Shown here piece by piece: positions 1-10,242 of a stretch of 64,000 nt of DNA; position 1 is the first letter of the stretch; the number at the start of each line of letters is the position of its first letter. The translations under genes were made by a program, and so were the position numbers. Origin of the DNA: Streptomyces rapamycinicus NRRL 5491 (lineage in GTDB: Bacteria > Actinomycetota > Actinomycetes > Streptomycetales > Streptomycetaceae); NCBI RefSeq assembly GCF_024298965.1, contig NZ_CP085193.1:1550001-1614000 (forward strand), read 5' to 3'. The notes beneath the pieces are model-generated. The model did no database searches, was not told the origin of the DNA, and saw nothing but the letters and a program-made list of their open reading frames with translations.

Positions 1-374
1 CGTTCGAGCGGACGCTGCTTCAGGTCTACACCGCCCCGGGCCGCACGGTCCGTCCCGTGCTGATCTACTGGGGCCCGCCCGGGCTCACCGGCGAAACCTT
101 CGGCCGTGATCTGCTGATCTCCGCGATCGGCGGAGACGGCCGGGTCACCACCCGCTTCCGCTGGAACGGCACCGTCATGGCGGCCGTGACACCCGAGGAC
201 GGCACGGCCACCCGGACCCCGCTCCCGGACGGCGCGGCCACCGGGCCCCCCGTCCCGGGTGAGGGCGCGGCCGCCCGGACCGCCGACCCCGGCGCCGCAC
301 CGGAGGCCGTGCCGAGCAGCACCGGCGCAGCCGCGGACACGGGTACCCGTACGGAGACGAGGACGACGCGATGA
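1..374 (+). CDS. C-terminal part of an unidentified protein upstream of a two-component system (5' truncated)
   Basis: The reading frame is open from base 3, so the gene begins outside the window. About 60 structured residues (with an LIYWGPPGLTGETFG stretch) are followed by a roughly 60-residue tail rich in Ala, Thr, Pro and Gly that looks disordered. The stop codon overlaps the ATG of the response regulator (ATGA), so the genes are probably co-transcribed. In Streptomyces the CseB/CseC pair is preceded by the lipoprotein gene cseA, but nothing visible proves this is a CseA relative. No family was recognised. Confidence 0.55.
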   Translation, partial: FERTLLQVYTAPGRTVRPVLIYWGPPGLTGETFGRDLLISAIGGDGRVTTRFRWNGTVMAAVTPEDGTATRTPLPDGAATGPPVPGEGAAARTADPGAAPEAVPSSTGAAADTGTRTETRTTR

Positions 375-1132
375 CCACCGCCTTCACCCCGCCCGGCCCG
401 GGCTCCCCGACCGAGGCGCATCTGCTGCTCGTCGAGGACGACGAGGTGATCCGCAATACGGTGCGGATGGCCCTGGAGCGGTACGGCTTCACCGTGTCCA
501 CCGCGGGCGACGGCCTCACCGGGCTGGAGATCTTCCGGGAGAGGCAGCCCGATCTGCTGCTGCTGGATGTGATGCTGCCCGAACTGGACGGCATCGGACT
601 GTGCCGCCGGGTCCGCGAGTTCAGCCTGGCGCCGATCCTGATGATGTCCGCGCGCGGTGACTCCCTGGACGTGGTCTCCGGTCTCGAGGCGGGCGCCGAC
701 GATTATGTGATCAAGCCGTGCGAGAGCGCGGTCCTGGTGGCCCGTATCCGCTCGCTGCTGCGCCGCGCCTCCTTCACCCCCGTGGCCCGCGCCTCGCGCG
801 CCGAGGCGCGCGGCGGGGCTCCGGAGGCGGATGGCGCGGCCGGTCCCGACACCCTCGTCTTCGGCGATCTGACCATCGACACCCGCGGGATGGAGGTGCG
901 CCGCGCCGGAGAGCCGCTGGCCCTGACCCCCACCGAACTGCGGATGCTGCTGGAGTTCGCCGGCTCGCCCGGTGTGGTGCTGGAGCGCCGTACGCTGCTC
1001 AGCCGGGTCTGGGACCACGCGTGGCAGGGCGACACCCGTGTGGTCGACCTCCATGTGCAGCGGCTGCGGGCCAAGATAGGCGCCGAACGGATCGAGACGG
1101 TCCGCGGCTTCGGCTACAAGCTGCGGCGCTGA
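371..1132 (+). CDS. OmpR/PhoB-family response regulator (CseB-like)
   Basis: This is a DNA-binding response regulator of 253 aa, expected to be phosphorylated by the kinase encoded next to it. The receiver domain covers about residues 15-135, with an acidic pair at LVEDDE, the phospho-acceptor Asp66 in LLLLDVMLPELDG and the conserved Lys in DDYVIKP. A linker of about 30 residues rich in Ala and Arg leads to a C-terminal winged helix (LTPTELRMLLEF ... VVDLHVQRLRAKIG). The ATG overlaps the preceding stop, and the kinase starts 2 bases after the stop, giving a tight operon. Overall the sequence resembles CseB, the envelope-stress regulator that works with CseC. It may be a paralogue, because no sigE-like gene is adjacent in the window. 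Confidence 0.9.
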   Translation: MTTAFTPPGPGSPTEAHLLLVEDDEVIRNTVRMALERYGFTVSTAGDGLTGLEIFRERQPDLLLLDVMLPELDGIGLCRRVREFSLAPILMMSARGDSLDVVSGLEAGADDYVIKPCESAVLVARIRSLLRRASFTPVARASRAEARGGAPEADGAAGPDTLVFGDLTIDTRGMEVRRAGEPLALTPTELRMLLEFAGSPGVVLERRTLLSRVWDHAWQGDTRVVDLHVQRLRAKIGAERIETVRGFGYKLRR

Positions 1133-1134
1133 CG

Positions 1135-2445
1135 ATGACGCTGAGATGGCGGATAGTCGCCCTGGTCGCGGCGGCGACCTGTGCCGCCGCGGCCGCGGTG
1201 GGCGTGCTGGTGCACCACGCCTCGCGCGACCGCGAACTGTCCCAGGCGCGTGACGGGGCGCGGACCACGCTCGACCGCGCCGCGGTCATCTACGCCCGCA
1301 CCGGCGCCGTCCAGGGCTCCGGGGCGGTGCTGGACGCGCCCGGGCTCCCCGGGGATCTGCGGCGCCTGGTGGAAAAGGGCCACCAGGGCACCGAGTTCAC
1401 CACCGGCCCGGGCGGGCCCGCGATGTGGGCGGCCCGGCCCGCCGATGACCAAGTCCTGTCCGTACGCCTCGACATGAGCACCACGATGCGCGACATCGGC
1501 GCGCTGGACACCAACATCATCCTGGCCGGGCTGATGACCACCGCCGTGGTGCTGCCGCTGGGGGTGCTGACCGCCGAGCGGATGAGCCGGCGGCTGCGGC
1601 TGGCGGCGGCCACCGCGCGGCGGATCGCGGCCGGGGACCTGGACGCCCGGATCTCCCCCGCCACCCGCCCGCACGACGAGATCGCCGAGATCTCCGGGGC
1701 CGTGGACTCGATGGCCGCCGCGCTGCAGGAGCGGCTGCTCGACGAGCAGCGGTTCACCGCCGATGTGGCGCATGAGCTGCGTACTCCGCTGATGGGTCTG
1801 GTCACCGCCGCCGAGTTGCTCCCACCGGGCGAGGCGGCCGGGTATGTGCGCGACCGCGTGCGGGTGCTGAGCACGCTGGTCGAGGATCTGCTGGAGATCT
1901 CCCGGCTGGACGCGGGGGCGGAGGAGGCCGATCTGTCTCCCTGCCCACTGGGGCCGGTGCTCGAGGAGGCCATCGCGGGCACCGGGCTGCCGGCGCGGCT
2001 GCGGACGGGCGCGGCGGAGGACACCGGGCAGCGGGACTGCGAGGACACCGGGCAGCGGGACGTCGCGGACGGCCCGAAGGTGTGGACGGACCCCCGCAGG
2101 CTGACCCGTATCGTCGCCAATCTCGTGGTCAACGCCCATCGCCACGGCCGCGAACCGGTCGAGGTGACGGTGGCGGCGGACGGCCGTACCGTGACGGTCC
2201 ACGACCACGGCACCGGCTTTCCGGACGATCTGCTGGAGAAGGGCCCGCAGCGGTTCCGCACCGGGGTCCGGGAGCGGGGCCGGGGCCACGGCCTCGGGCT
2301 GACCATCGCGGCCGGCCAGGCTCAGGTCATCGGCGCCACGCTGGAGTTCGGCAACGCGCCGGACGGCGGGGCGGTCGCCACACTGCGCCTGCCCGAGCGG
2401 CCCGAGCGGCCCGAACCGCCGGAGCCCGGACCGATACACGGCTGA
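1135..2445 (+). CDS. HAMP-domain sensor histidine kinase (CseC-like)
   Basis: This is a membrane sensor kinase of 436 aa that should phosphorylate the adjacent response regulator. An N-terminal membrane segment (about residues 6-26) is followed by an extracytoplasmic region of about 90 residues. A second membrane segment (about 124-144) leads into a HAMP linker, and the H-box FTADVAHELRTPL contains His213. The ATP-binding domain shows the N-box (IVANLVVNAHRHG), the G1 box (HDHGTGFPD) and the G2 box (GHGLGLTIA). The ATG two bases after the regulator stop was chosen because upstream starts would lie inside that gene. A perfect tandem duplication lies between the H-box and the N-box. The proline/arginine-rich C-terminus contains RPERPERPEPPEP. 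Confidence 0.9.
   Translation: MTLRWRIVALVAAATCAAAAAVGVLVHHASRDRELSQARDGARTTLDRAAVIYARTGAVQGSGAVLDAPGLPGDLRRLVEKGHQGTEFTTGPGGPAMWAARPADDQVLSVRLDMSTTMRDIGALDTNIILAGLMTTAVVLPLGVLTAERMSRRLRLAAATARRIAAGDLDARISPATRPHDEIAEISGAVDSMAAALQERLLDEQRFTADVAHELRTPLMGLVTAAELLPPGEAAGYVRDRVRVLSTLVEDLLEISRLDAGAEEADLSPCPLGPVLEEAIAGTGLPARLRTGAAEDTGQRDCEDTGQRDVADGPKVWTDPRRLTRIVANLVVNAHRHGREPVEVTVAADGRTVTVHDHGTGFPDDLLEKGPQRFRTGVRERGRGHGLGLTIAAGQAQVIGATLEFGNAPDGGAVATLRLPERPERPEPPEPGPIHG
2017..2064 (+). repeat. 24-bp tandem duplication inside the histidine kinase gene
   Basis: Two in-frame copies of a 24-base unit (2017-2040 and 2041-2064) encode EDTGQRDC and EDTGQRDV at about residues 295-310. They differ only in the last codon. 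The repeat sits between dimerisation and ATP-binding elements and may be a length-variable stretch. Confidence 0.9.
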
Positions 2446-2583
2446 TACACCGTCGAGCGGAAGTCGAGACCCGGCCGAGTCCCCGCCGAGACCGCCCGTT
2501 GCGGTTCCGAAGATCTTCGCTGAGGAGGATGGCGCCGACCCGCGCGAAACCTCGCGGACGGGATCGACGGAGGAGCAATCGGC

Positions 2584-4464
2584 ATGGCAGGTCCCCTGAC
2601 GGCACTACGCGTACGGTTCACACCGGACTCGGAGCAGACGCCGCGGGACACCAGACCCCCGGGCCGGCGGCGCGGAGCGAGGGGACGCGGCAAGCGGAAG
2701 CGCACCGGCATCCGGCGGTTCTTCACCTGGCGGAAGCTGCTCGCCTATGTGGCCGGCCTGTGCGCGCTGCTGACCGGGGCGTTCACGGTGCTCTACTACT
2801 CGATCGACATCCCCAAGGCCAACGCCCAGGCGAAGGCGCAGAGCAACGTCTACAAGTTCAGCGACGGCAAGATCCTCGCCCGCACCGGCGAGATCAACCG
2901 AGAGATGGTCACCCTCGACCGGGTGCCCACCGGTGTGCAGCACGCGTTCGTGGCGGCCGAGAACAAGTCCTTCTACAAGGACTCCGGCGTGGACCCGATG
3001 GGCATCCTGCGGGGGCTGGTCAACACCGCGACGGGCAAGGGCACTCAGGGCGGCTCGACCATCACCCAGCAGTACGTCAAGAACTACTACCTGAGCCAGG
3101 AGCAGACCGCCACGCGCAAGATCAAGGAGCTGGTGATCTCCCTCAAGGTCGACCAGCGCAACTCCAAGGAGGACATCCTCGCGGGGTATCTGAACACCAG
3201 CTACTTCGGCCGCGTCGCCTACGGCGTCCAGGCCGCCGCCCGCGCGTACTACGACAAGGACGTGGACGACCTCACCGTCGAGGAGGGCGCGTACCTCGCG
3301 GCGCTGGTGCAGGCCCCCAGCCAGTACGACTGGGCCGTCGCGAGCCCCAAGGCGAAGCGCCTGGTCACCCGGCGCTGGAACTACGTCCTGGACAACATGG
3401 TGGACATGCACTGGCTGGACCCCGCGGAGCGGAAGCGGATGCGCTTCCCCGTGCCGGTGGCCCCCGAGCCCGCCCCCGGTCTCGGCGGACAGGCCGGGTA
3501 TCTCGTGGACGCGGCCCGCAACGAGCTGATCGCCTCGGGCGTCAGCGAGCAGGAGCTCGCCGCGGGCGGCTGGACCATCACCCTCAATGTCGATCCGGCC
3601 AAACAGCGGGCGCTGGAGGAGACGATGCACCAGGGCCTCGACGGCTCCGCCAAGGGCAAGCGGGCCCGTGCGGACGCGGCCGCCACCCAGGGCGGCGCGG
3701 TGTCGGTGGACCCGAGGAACGGGCGGATCGTCGCGCTCTACGGCGGCCGTGACTACACCCGGCACTATCTGTCCAACGCGACCCGCGGCGACTACCAGGT
3801 GGGCCCCGTCTTCGAACCGGTCTCCACCGCCGCGTCCCTGGACGCCAAGATGCGGGACGGGGCCACCGCCGGGGGGCTGCCGGAGGTCAAGCGCACCGCC
3901 GGGGCGCTGGGCATGGAGACCGACGGCGGCGGCTTCGCCACCAAGGAGTCGGTGGGGCTCGGGCTGATGGGTTCGAGCCCGCTGAGGATGGCCGGTGTCT
4001 ACGCCTCGTTCGACCACGAGGGCAAGCGGGTCACCCCGAGCATCGTGAAGTCCGCGCGGCGCGGCGACGAGACGGCCGGGCCGCCGAAGGCGGTGGGCGA
4101 CCGGGCGATCGCCCCCGCGGCCGCCCAGCTGATCACCCGGAGCCTCATCGAGGACGGCGGAGCGACCGCGGTACGCGCCGTCAAACGGCCCTCGGCGGGC
4201 AAGGGCGGGATCTCCGACGACAAGAGGGCGGCCTGGTACGTCGGTTACACCCCGGATCTGGTCACCGCGGTCGCCCTCTTCGGCGAGGACGCCAAGAAGC
4301 GGAAGCAGATCCCCTTGACGGACGCCCGTGTCCAGCGGGTCGCCGAACTCTGGAGCCACTACACCGGCCAGGCGCTGGGCGACGCGCCCCCGGCCTGGTT
4401 CGACTTCGGCCCCGGGCCGGGGGCGGTTCCGGTCCCGAGGCAGACGGGGCCTACCGGACGGTGA
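2584..4464 (+). CDS. Class A penicillin-binding protein with intact glycosyltransferase and degraded transpeptidase motifs
   Basis: This is a 626-aa cell-wall synthase. A basic cytoplasmic N-terminus and a membrane anchor (about residues 52-72) precede a GT51 glycan-polymerising domain (about 90-260) with the catalytic Glu126 in AAENKSFYKDSG, GGSTITQQ (156-163) and the ILAGYLNTSYFG helix. The C-terminal domain is a recognisable but shortened transpeptidase. The position of the usual GSTFKP active-site motif reads GPVFEP (407-412), losing both Ser and Lys, and the KTG box reads KGG (540-542). The protein is therefore probably a glycan polymerase with a non-catalytic transpeptidase fold. The ATG has a clear GGAGGAG ribosome-binding site 8 bases upstream. 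It lies 138 bases after the CseC-like kinase, which may control it. Confidence 0.88.
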   Translation: MAGPLTALRVRFTPDSEQTPRDTRPPGRRRGARGRGKRKRTGIRRFFTWRKLLAYVAGLCALLTGAFTVLYYSIDIPKANAQAKAQSNVYKFSDGKILARTGEINREMVTLDRVPTGVQHAFVAAENKSFYKDSGVDPMGILRGLVNTATGKGTQGGSTITQQYVKNYYLSQEQTATRKIKELVISLKVDQRNSKEDILAGYLNTSYFGRVAYGVQAAARAYYDKDVDDLTVEEGAYLAALVQAPSQYDWAVASPKAKRLVTRRWNYVLDNMVDMHWLDPAERKRMRFPVPVAPEPAPGLGGQAGYLVDAARNELIASGVSEQELAAGGWTITLNVDPAKQRALEETMHQGLDGSAKGKRARADAAATQGGAVSVDPRNGRIVALYGGRDYTRHYLSNATRGDYQVGPVFEPVSTAASLDAKMRDGATAGGLPEVKRTAGALGMETDGGGFATKESVGLGLMGSSPLRMAGVYASFDHEGKRVTPSIVKSARRGDETAGPPKAVGDRAIAPAAAQLITRSLIEDGGATAVRAVKRPSAGKGGISDDKRAAWYVGYTPDLVTAVALFGEDAKKRKQIPLTDARVQRVAELWSHYTGQALGDAPPAWFDFGPGPGAVPVPRQTGPTGR

Positions 4465-4800
4465 GGGCGGCGGCGAGGCCGCCGGAGAGGGCCGCGGCCC
4501 CGAGGAGGCAGGTCAGCAGCAGCCGGCGGCGCAGCGTCCGGTAGACCTCCTGGTACTCGGCCCGCAGCTGCTCGCAGCGCCGCACCACCGTGCGCAGGGT
4601 CTGCTCGGTGACGGCCAGCTGGTCCTGGAGGTAGACCCGCTCGACCTCCGCCCGCTGGGCGGAGGTCAGCCAGTCGAGCCGCCCGGTGAGGCGGCGGGCC
4701 CGCTCCCGGGCCGCGTCCCGCTCGCCCTGCAGCAGCAGATAGCCCTCGATCTGGTTGATTCCGGCGGCGATACCGGGGGGCTCGGCGGCTCTGGCCATAC

Positions 4801-4804
<4 letters not shown>
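4451..4804 (-). CDS. Small coiled-coil membrane protein downstream of ctaD
   Basis: This protein of 117 aa has no family I recognise. A long charged helical region (about residues 20-90, with repeated Glu/Arg/Leu/Gln patterns such as [20 protein letters not shown]) suggests a coiled coil. It is followed by one hydrophobic segment ([20 protein letters not shown]) at the C-terminus, fitting a tail-anchored inner-membrane protein. The GTG start overlaps the ctaD stop (GTGA), and an ATG two codons in is an alternative. Translational coupling suggests a role with the oxidase subunit, such as assembly or stability, but this is inference from position. Its 3' end overlaps the convergent PBP gene by 14 bases. 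Confidence 0.7.
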
Positions 4805-6460
<1,656 letters not shown>

Positions 6461-6465
<5 letters not shown>

Positions 6466-6574
6466 GATCCAAAGGTGTCCGGCACCCCGTGGATCGTCAC
6501 TCCGACGGCCGGTCAAGATTTCCCGCTCCGGGGTGTGATGATCTGAGGCGTGCCGGACACCTTCGGATCATGAG
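6461..6574. repeat. 25-bp inverted repeat spanning the start codons of the divergent ctaD and ECF sigma genes
   Basis: The arm at 6461-6485 is the reverse complement of the arm at 6550-6574 with 24 of 25 bases matching (one T/C change). The arms are separated by 64 bases. Each arm ends in GATCATGAG, so the ATG of ctaD (6465-6463) and the ATG of the sigma gene (6570-6572) occupy the same place in the repeat. The shared part extends about 20 bases upstream of each ATG and has no AGGAGG-like element. It may be a shared operator or a shared translation-initiation element. Confidence 0.9.
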
Positions 6575-7166
6575 CACCGACGACGCCTTCGACGACGCCT
6601 ACCGTGAGCATTACTGGGCGGTCAGCCGTTTCGTGGCACGGCGGCTGGACGGCCAGGCATGGGAGGTCGAGGAAGTGGTCGCCGAGGTGTTCTCGGTGGC
6701 CTGGCGGCGCCGGGCCGAACTGCCCGAGTCACCCCTGCCGTGGCTGTACGGGGTGGCCCGGCACTGTCTGGCCAACGCCGTGCGCGGCAAGGGCCGTTAC
6801 CGCAGACTGCTGGCCAAGCTGGGCCATCACGAGGTGACGCGCGATGGGCGCACCGTGGCGAGCCCGGACGCGGAGCGGCCGGGCTCCTGGGTGCTGGAGG
6901 CGCTGTCCCGGCTCGCCGAGGCCGACCAGGAGGTGCTGCGGCTGACGACATGGGAGGAGCTGACCGTCGAAGAGCTCGGCACCGTGCTGGGGTGCGGCCG
7001 GTCCGCCGCGGCGATGCGGCTGCACCGGGCACGGCGGCGGCTTCGGGAGCAGATAGAGACCCTGCGCCGGGACGACCGGGTCTCAGCGGGGTGCACGAGC
7101 GGCAAGGGCGACAAGGCCCGTAGCGCTGACGGGGCCGGCAAGGCCCACGAGGATGGACACGCATGA
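6570..7166 (+). CDS. ECF-type RNA polymerase sigma factor
   Basis: This is an alternative sigma factor of 198 aa. Region 2 (about residues 8-80) includes FDDAYREHYWAVSRFVARR and the PLPWLYGVARHCLANAVRG helix. Region 4 (about 110-165) has the helix-turn-helix LTVEELGTVLGCGRSAAAMR followed by LHRARRRLREQ. A 30-residue tail follows region 4. The ATG lies in the inverted repeat shared with ctaD. Its stop overlaps the ATG of the next gene, a membrane protein of the class often paired with ECF factors. Divergence from an oxidase subunit suggests control of respiratory or redox genes, which is inference. Confidence 0.9.
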   Translation: MSTDDAFDDAYREHYWAVSRFVARRLDGQAWEVEEVVAEVFSVAWRRRAELPESPLPWLYGVARHCLANAVRGKGRYRRLLAKLGHHEVTRDGRTVASPDAERPGSWVLEALSRLAEADQEVLRLTTWEELTVEELGTVLGCGRSAAAMRLHRARRRLREQIETLRRDDRVSAGCTSGKGDKARSADGAGKAHEDGHA

Positions 7167-8140
7167 CCGACGAACTGGATCTGCTCCGCGAGGCCAACCC
7201 CGTGTCCGCCGGCACCGGCCCCTGGCGGGACCGGCCGCTGGACGCGCGCGCCGAGCTGCTGCTGCGGCGGCTGCCGTCCCGGGACCGGGGGCGCCGGACC
7301 GTCCGACGCGTGATCTGGAGCCTGGAGGCCGTGGCGGCCGCGACGGTCCTCGCCCTCGCGCTGACCGTCTCGGGCACCCCTTCCTCCGCGGTGGCCGCGT
7401 CCAGACCAGTGCCGCTGGTGGCGCACGCCTCCCGGGCGGACGTATCGCTCGCCGAGATCGTCCGACGGGCGCGGACGGCGGCCGCGGAGTCCCCGGGGAA
7501 GAGCGAGCGGGGCAGCCATGTCCAGAGCTGGGCGCTGAGCATGAAGTCGGGCGAGGACCCGGTGACGCTGCCCCGGGAGTCGCTGACCAAGTGGAACGCG
7601 GACGGCAGCGGTTTCACGCTGGAGGTGGCCACCGATCCGCGCCATCCGGGCCGCCCGGTGATCGAGGACGGTCCGCCGCCGCGCACCGTCCACGAGGGCA
7701 AGGTGCTGAGCGAGGTGCGCTATCCCCCCGGTATCAACGGCGCCAACCAGAGCTACTTCGAGGATCCCCCGGCCGGTGCCTCCGCACTGCGCGAGTATCT
7801 CGCCGTCTGGTCCCCGGGCGCCGACCGTGACCCGGAAGAGCTGCTCTCGGCCATCGGGTCCTTCCGCTCGGTGTGGACCCCGGGTCCGCGCCACAGGGCG
7901 GACATCGTCACGCTGCTCTCCGGGATCGAGGGGCTTCGCCCGGCGGGCAGGGTCACCGACCGGCTCGGCCGGGAGGGGCAGGGGTTCCGGTTCACCAGCA
8001 CCCCCGGGGCCCGCTACCTGATCGTCCTCGACCCGGACGACGGCGGGGTGCTGGACATCGAGGAGACCTTCTCCCAGGACGATCCCGAGTACCGGGTGAA
8101 AGCGGGCGACGTGATGTCCTACACGGCCTACATCTCCTGA
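7163..8140 (+). CDS. CU044_5270-type membrane protein linked to the ECF sigma factor
   Basis: This 325-aa protein has a cytoplasmic N-terminus of about 50 residues (MTDELDLLREANPV ... RRLPSRDRGRR), a single membrane segment (about 53-75) and a large extracytoplasmic domain. That layout is typical of the CU044_5270 family, which sits next to ECF sigma genes in actinomycetes. The ATGA overlap with the sigma gene implies co-translation. It may act as a sensor or anti-sigma partner, although the N-terminus shows no zinc-binding ZAS motif (no HxxxCxxC), so the mechanism is unclear. Confidence 0.75.
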   Translation: MTDELDLLREANPVSAGTGPWRDRPLDARAELLLRRLPSRDRGRRTVRRVIWSLEAVAAATVLALALTVSGTPSSAVAASRPVPLVAHASRADVSLAEIVRRARTAAAESPGKSERGSHVQSWALSMKSGEDPVTLPRESLTKWNADGSGFTLEVATDPRHPGRPVIEDGPPPRTVHEGKVLSEVRYPPGINGANQSYFEDPPAGASALREYLAVWSPGADRDPEELLSAIGSFRSVWTPGPRHRADIVTLLSGIEGLRPAGRVTDRLGREGQGFRFTSTPGARYLIVLDPDDGGVLDIEETFSQDDPEYRVKAGDVMSYTAYIS

Positions 8141-8163
8141 CCACCGGCCACGGCGGGAGGGAC

Positions 8164-8193
8164 GGGCAGGAGGGACGCGGGCAGGAGGGACGC
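8164..8193. repeat. Two tandem copies of a 15-bp unit between convergent genes
   Basis: GGGCAGGAGGGACGC is repeated exactly at 8164-8178 and 8179-8193 in the 82-base gap between the convergent sigma-partner and glycosylase genes. A short CCACCGG/CCGGTGG pair flanks it (8141-8147, 8204-8210). It could help termination, but no U-tract is present. Confidence 0.7.
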
Positions 8194-8222
8194 GGCCGGG
8201 GTACCGGTGGCCCGGTCGGCCG

Positions 8223-9011
8223 TCAGGGGTCCTCACGCTGGCAGTGGGGGCACCACAGGCTGGTCCGCCCGGAGATCCGGCCGCGGCGCAGCGGATTGCC
8301 GCAGCGGGGGCAGTGCGGATCCGGATCGTCGCGCCGCCCGGTGAGCCAGTCCGGGTCGTCCGGCACCCGCCCCGCCCGTACCGAGGCGCGCAGCACCTCG
8401 CGCAGCGCGCTGTGCAGCTCATCGCGCTCGTCGTCGGTCAGCGCGTTCACCGGCCGCCGCGGATGGATCCGGGCGTGCCACAGGATCTCGTCGCCGAGCA
8501 GATTGCCGAGTCCGGCGATCACGGCCTGGTCGGTCAGGGTGGCCTTGACGCGTCCGCGCCGCCCTTCCAGCAGCCGGTCCAGATCGGCCCGGCTCAGCGA
8601 GAGCGCGTCCGGGCCCTGGTCGCCGATGATCCGGTCGATGTCGTCGTCGGTGGCGGCGAGCCAGATGCCCTGGAGTTTGCGCTGGTCCTCGTAGCCGAGG
8701 CGGTGGCCGTCGTCGAGGTCGAAGGCGACGCGCTGGAACCGGCCGGCCGGTTCGGAGTCCGCCCCGCAGACCAGCCGCCCGGTCATCCCGAAGTGGAGCA
8801 CGACGGTGGGCCCGTCGGTGGGGGCGATCAGCCACTTGCCGTGGCGGCGCGGTGCCGCGAAGCGGCGGCCCTTGAGGTCGCGCTTCAGCCGCTGCGCGGT
8901 CACCCCGTGCAGCACCCCCGGATCGGCCACCTCCGCCCGCTCTACGCGGTGGCCCTGGGCGCAGGAGGCGAGCGTCCGCCGGAACCCCTCGACGTCCGGA
9001 AGCTCGGGCAT
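8223..9011 (-). CDS. Fpg/Nei-family DNA glycosylase/AP lyase
   Basis: This is a base-excision repair enzyme of 262 aa. It begins MPELPDVEGFRR, giving the catalytic Pro2/Glu3 after Met removal. The helix-two-turn-helix segment shows LTDQAVIAGLGNLLGDEILW. A C-terminal zinc finger has CPRCGNPLRRGRISGRTSLW followed by CPHC. The sequence sits among actinobacterial Fpg/Nei proteins, and substrate preference (8-oxoG or oxidised pyrimidine) cannot be judged by eye. It stands alone between convergent and divergent genes. A second Fpg/Nei protein occurs at 37874-38740. Confidence 0.92.
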   Translation of the reverse strand: MPELPDVEGFRRTLASCAQGHRVERAEVADPGVLHGVTAQRLKRDLKGRRFAAPRRHGKWLIAPTDGPTVVLHFGMTGRLVCGADSEPAGRFQRVAFDLDDGHRLGYEDQRKLQGIWLAATDDDIDRIIGDQGPDALSLSRADLDRLLEGRRGRVKATLTDQAVIAGLGNLLGDEILWHARIHPRRPVNALTDDERDELHSALREVLRASVRAGRVPDDPDWLTGRRDDPDPHCPRCGNPLRRGRISGRTSLWCPHCQREDP

Positions 9012-9096
9012 AGCGTCAGGCTACGCCCGGGGCTTCCGTAGCGCGTTGTGGAGACCACCCCCGTTCGGGGGTCTTCATCGGATAAAGTACCCAATT

Positions 9097-10242
9097 ATGC
9101 GATTCATGCGCGCCGCCCCGGGGGTGAGCGGTCGCAGCCAGACGCTGTTCGCGATCACACGGTGTCTGCCGTTCCTGGTCCTGGCCGCGGTACTCAGCAT
9201 CGAGCTCTCCCCCGCGCACACCCTCTACACCGGCCCGCTGCTCTCCCCGGCGCCGGCGCTGGCGGCGGTGACCATGGGGCCGGTCGGCACCGTCGGGGTG
9301 GCGGTGCTGGCGGGCGTGGTCAGCGCGATCACCGCCATCCACAACGACGCCTGGGACACCCCGCAGGTGTACACGAATCTGCTGGCCCTGCTGGTGGTGG
9401 CGGTGGCGAGCGTGGCGACCAGCGCGGTGCGGGTGCGCCGGGACCGCGAGCTGGCCCATATCCGCCGGATCGCCGAGGTGTCCCAGAACGTGGTGCTGCG
9501 GCCGCTGCCCGCCCGGATGGGCGTGGTCAACACCGCCAGCGTCTATCTGGCGGCCGAGCGCGGTGCGCAGATCGGCGGGGACCTCTACGAGGCGATGTGC
9601 ACCCGCTACGGAGTGCGGCTGATCGTCGGCGATGTGCGGGGAAAGGGGCTGGCCGCGGTGCGGTCCGCCGCGGCCGTCGTGGGCGCCTTCCGGGAGGCGG
9701 TGCACTACGAGCGGGACCTCGCCGAGGTGATGCACCGCTGTGCGGCCGCGCTGGCGCGCGAGTACGAGTTGCTTGACCGCTCCCAGCTGCAGGATCCGCA
9801 GGAGCTCGAGGAGCAGTTCGTCACCGTGCTCCTCGCCCAGGTGACGGACGAGTCGCTGATCCAGCTGATCAACCGCGGCCATCCGCCGCCCCTGGTGATG
9901 CGCGGGCGCGAGGTGCGCTCCCTGGACCCGGCGCGCCCGCTGCCGCCGCTCGGCCTCGAGGAGTTCCTCCGCCCGCCCGCGATCGGCGTCGAGGCCTTTC
10001 CGTTCCTGCCCGGTGACCGGCTGTTGCTGCACACCGACGGGGTGGTCGAGGCCCGCAACAACGACAACGAGTTCTTTCCGCTGCACCGGACCATGGAGTC
10101 GCTGGACTGCGCCACCCCGTCCGAGTACCTGGACGGGCTGCGCCACGCCCTGGTCCAGCACACCGAGGGACGGCTGGCGGACGACGCGGCCATGGTCCTC
10201 ATCGAGCGGGACGTCGGCGGCCCGGACCGGCCGTTCCGCTGA
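9097..10242 (+). CDS. Membrane PP2C/SpoIIE-type serine phosphatase
   Basis: This 381-aa protein has three hydrophobic segments in the first 115 residues (LFAITRCLPFLVLAAVLSIE, the GPVGTVGVAVLAGVVSAI region and LLALLVVAVASVATSAV), then a PP2C phosphatase domain. Metal-binding motifs are visible: GAQIGGDLYEAM, RLIVGDVRGKGL and DRLLLHTDGVVEARN. Such proteins dephosphorylate anti-anti-sigma partners or sense signals through the membrane region, and no anti-sigma gene is adjacent. The ATG at 9097 was chosen because the following residues begin the conserved region. A longer in-frame start would run back into the divergent glycosylase. Confidence 0.88.
   Translation: MRFMRAAPGVSGRSQTLFAITRCLPFLVLAAVLSIELSPAHTLYTGPLLSPAPALAAVTMGPVGTVGVAVLAGVVSAITAIHNDAWDTPQVYTNLLALLVVAVASVATSAVRVRRDRELAHIRRIAEVSQNVVLRPLPARMGVVNTASVYLAAERGAQIGGDLYEAMCTRYGVRLIVGDVRGKGLAAVRSAAAVVGAFREAVHYERDLAEVMHRCAAALAREYELLDRSQLQDPQELEEQFVTVLLAQVTDESLIQLINRGHPPPLVMRGREVRSLDPARPLPPLGLEEFLRPPAIGVEAFPFLPGDRLLLHTDGVVEARNNDNEFFPLHRTMESLDCATPSEYLDGLRHALVQHTEGRLADDAAMVLIERDVGGPDRPFR

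Noticed and set aside
2082..3752. Overlapping 556-aa frame, including an ATG with a good ribosome-binding site at 2529
   Set aside because: It overlaps the well-supported kinase and PBP genes in another frame, and its sequence is Arg/Gly-rich without any motif.
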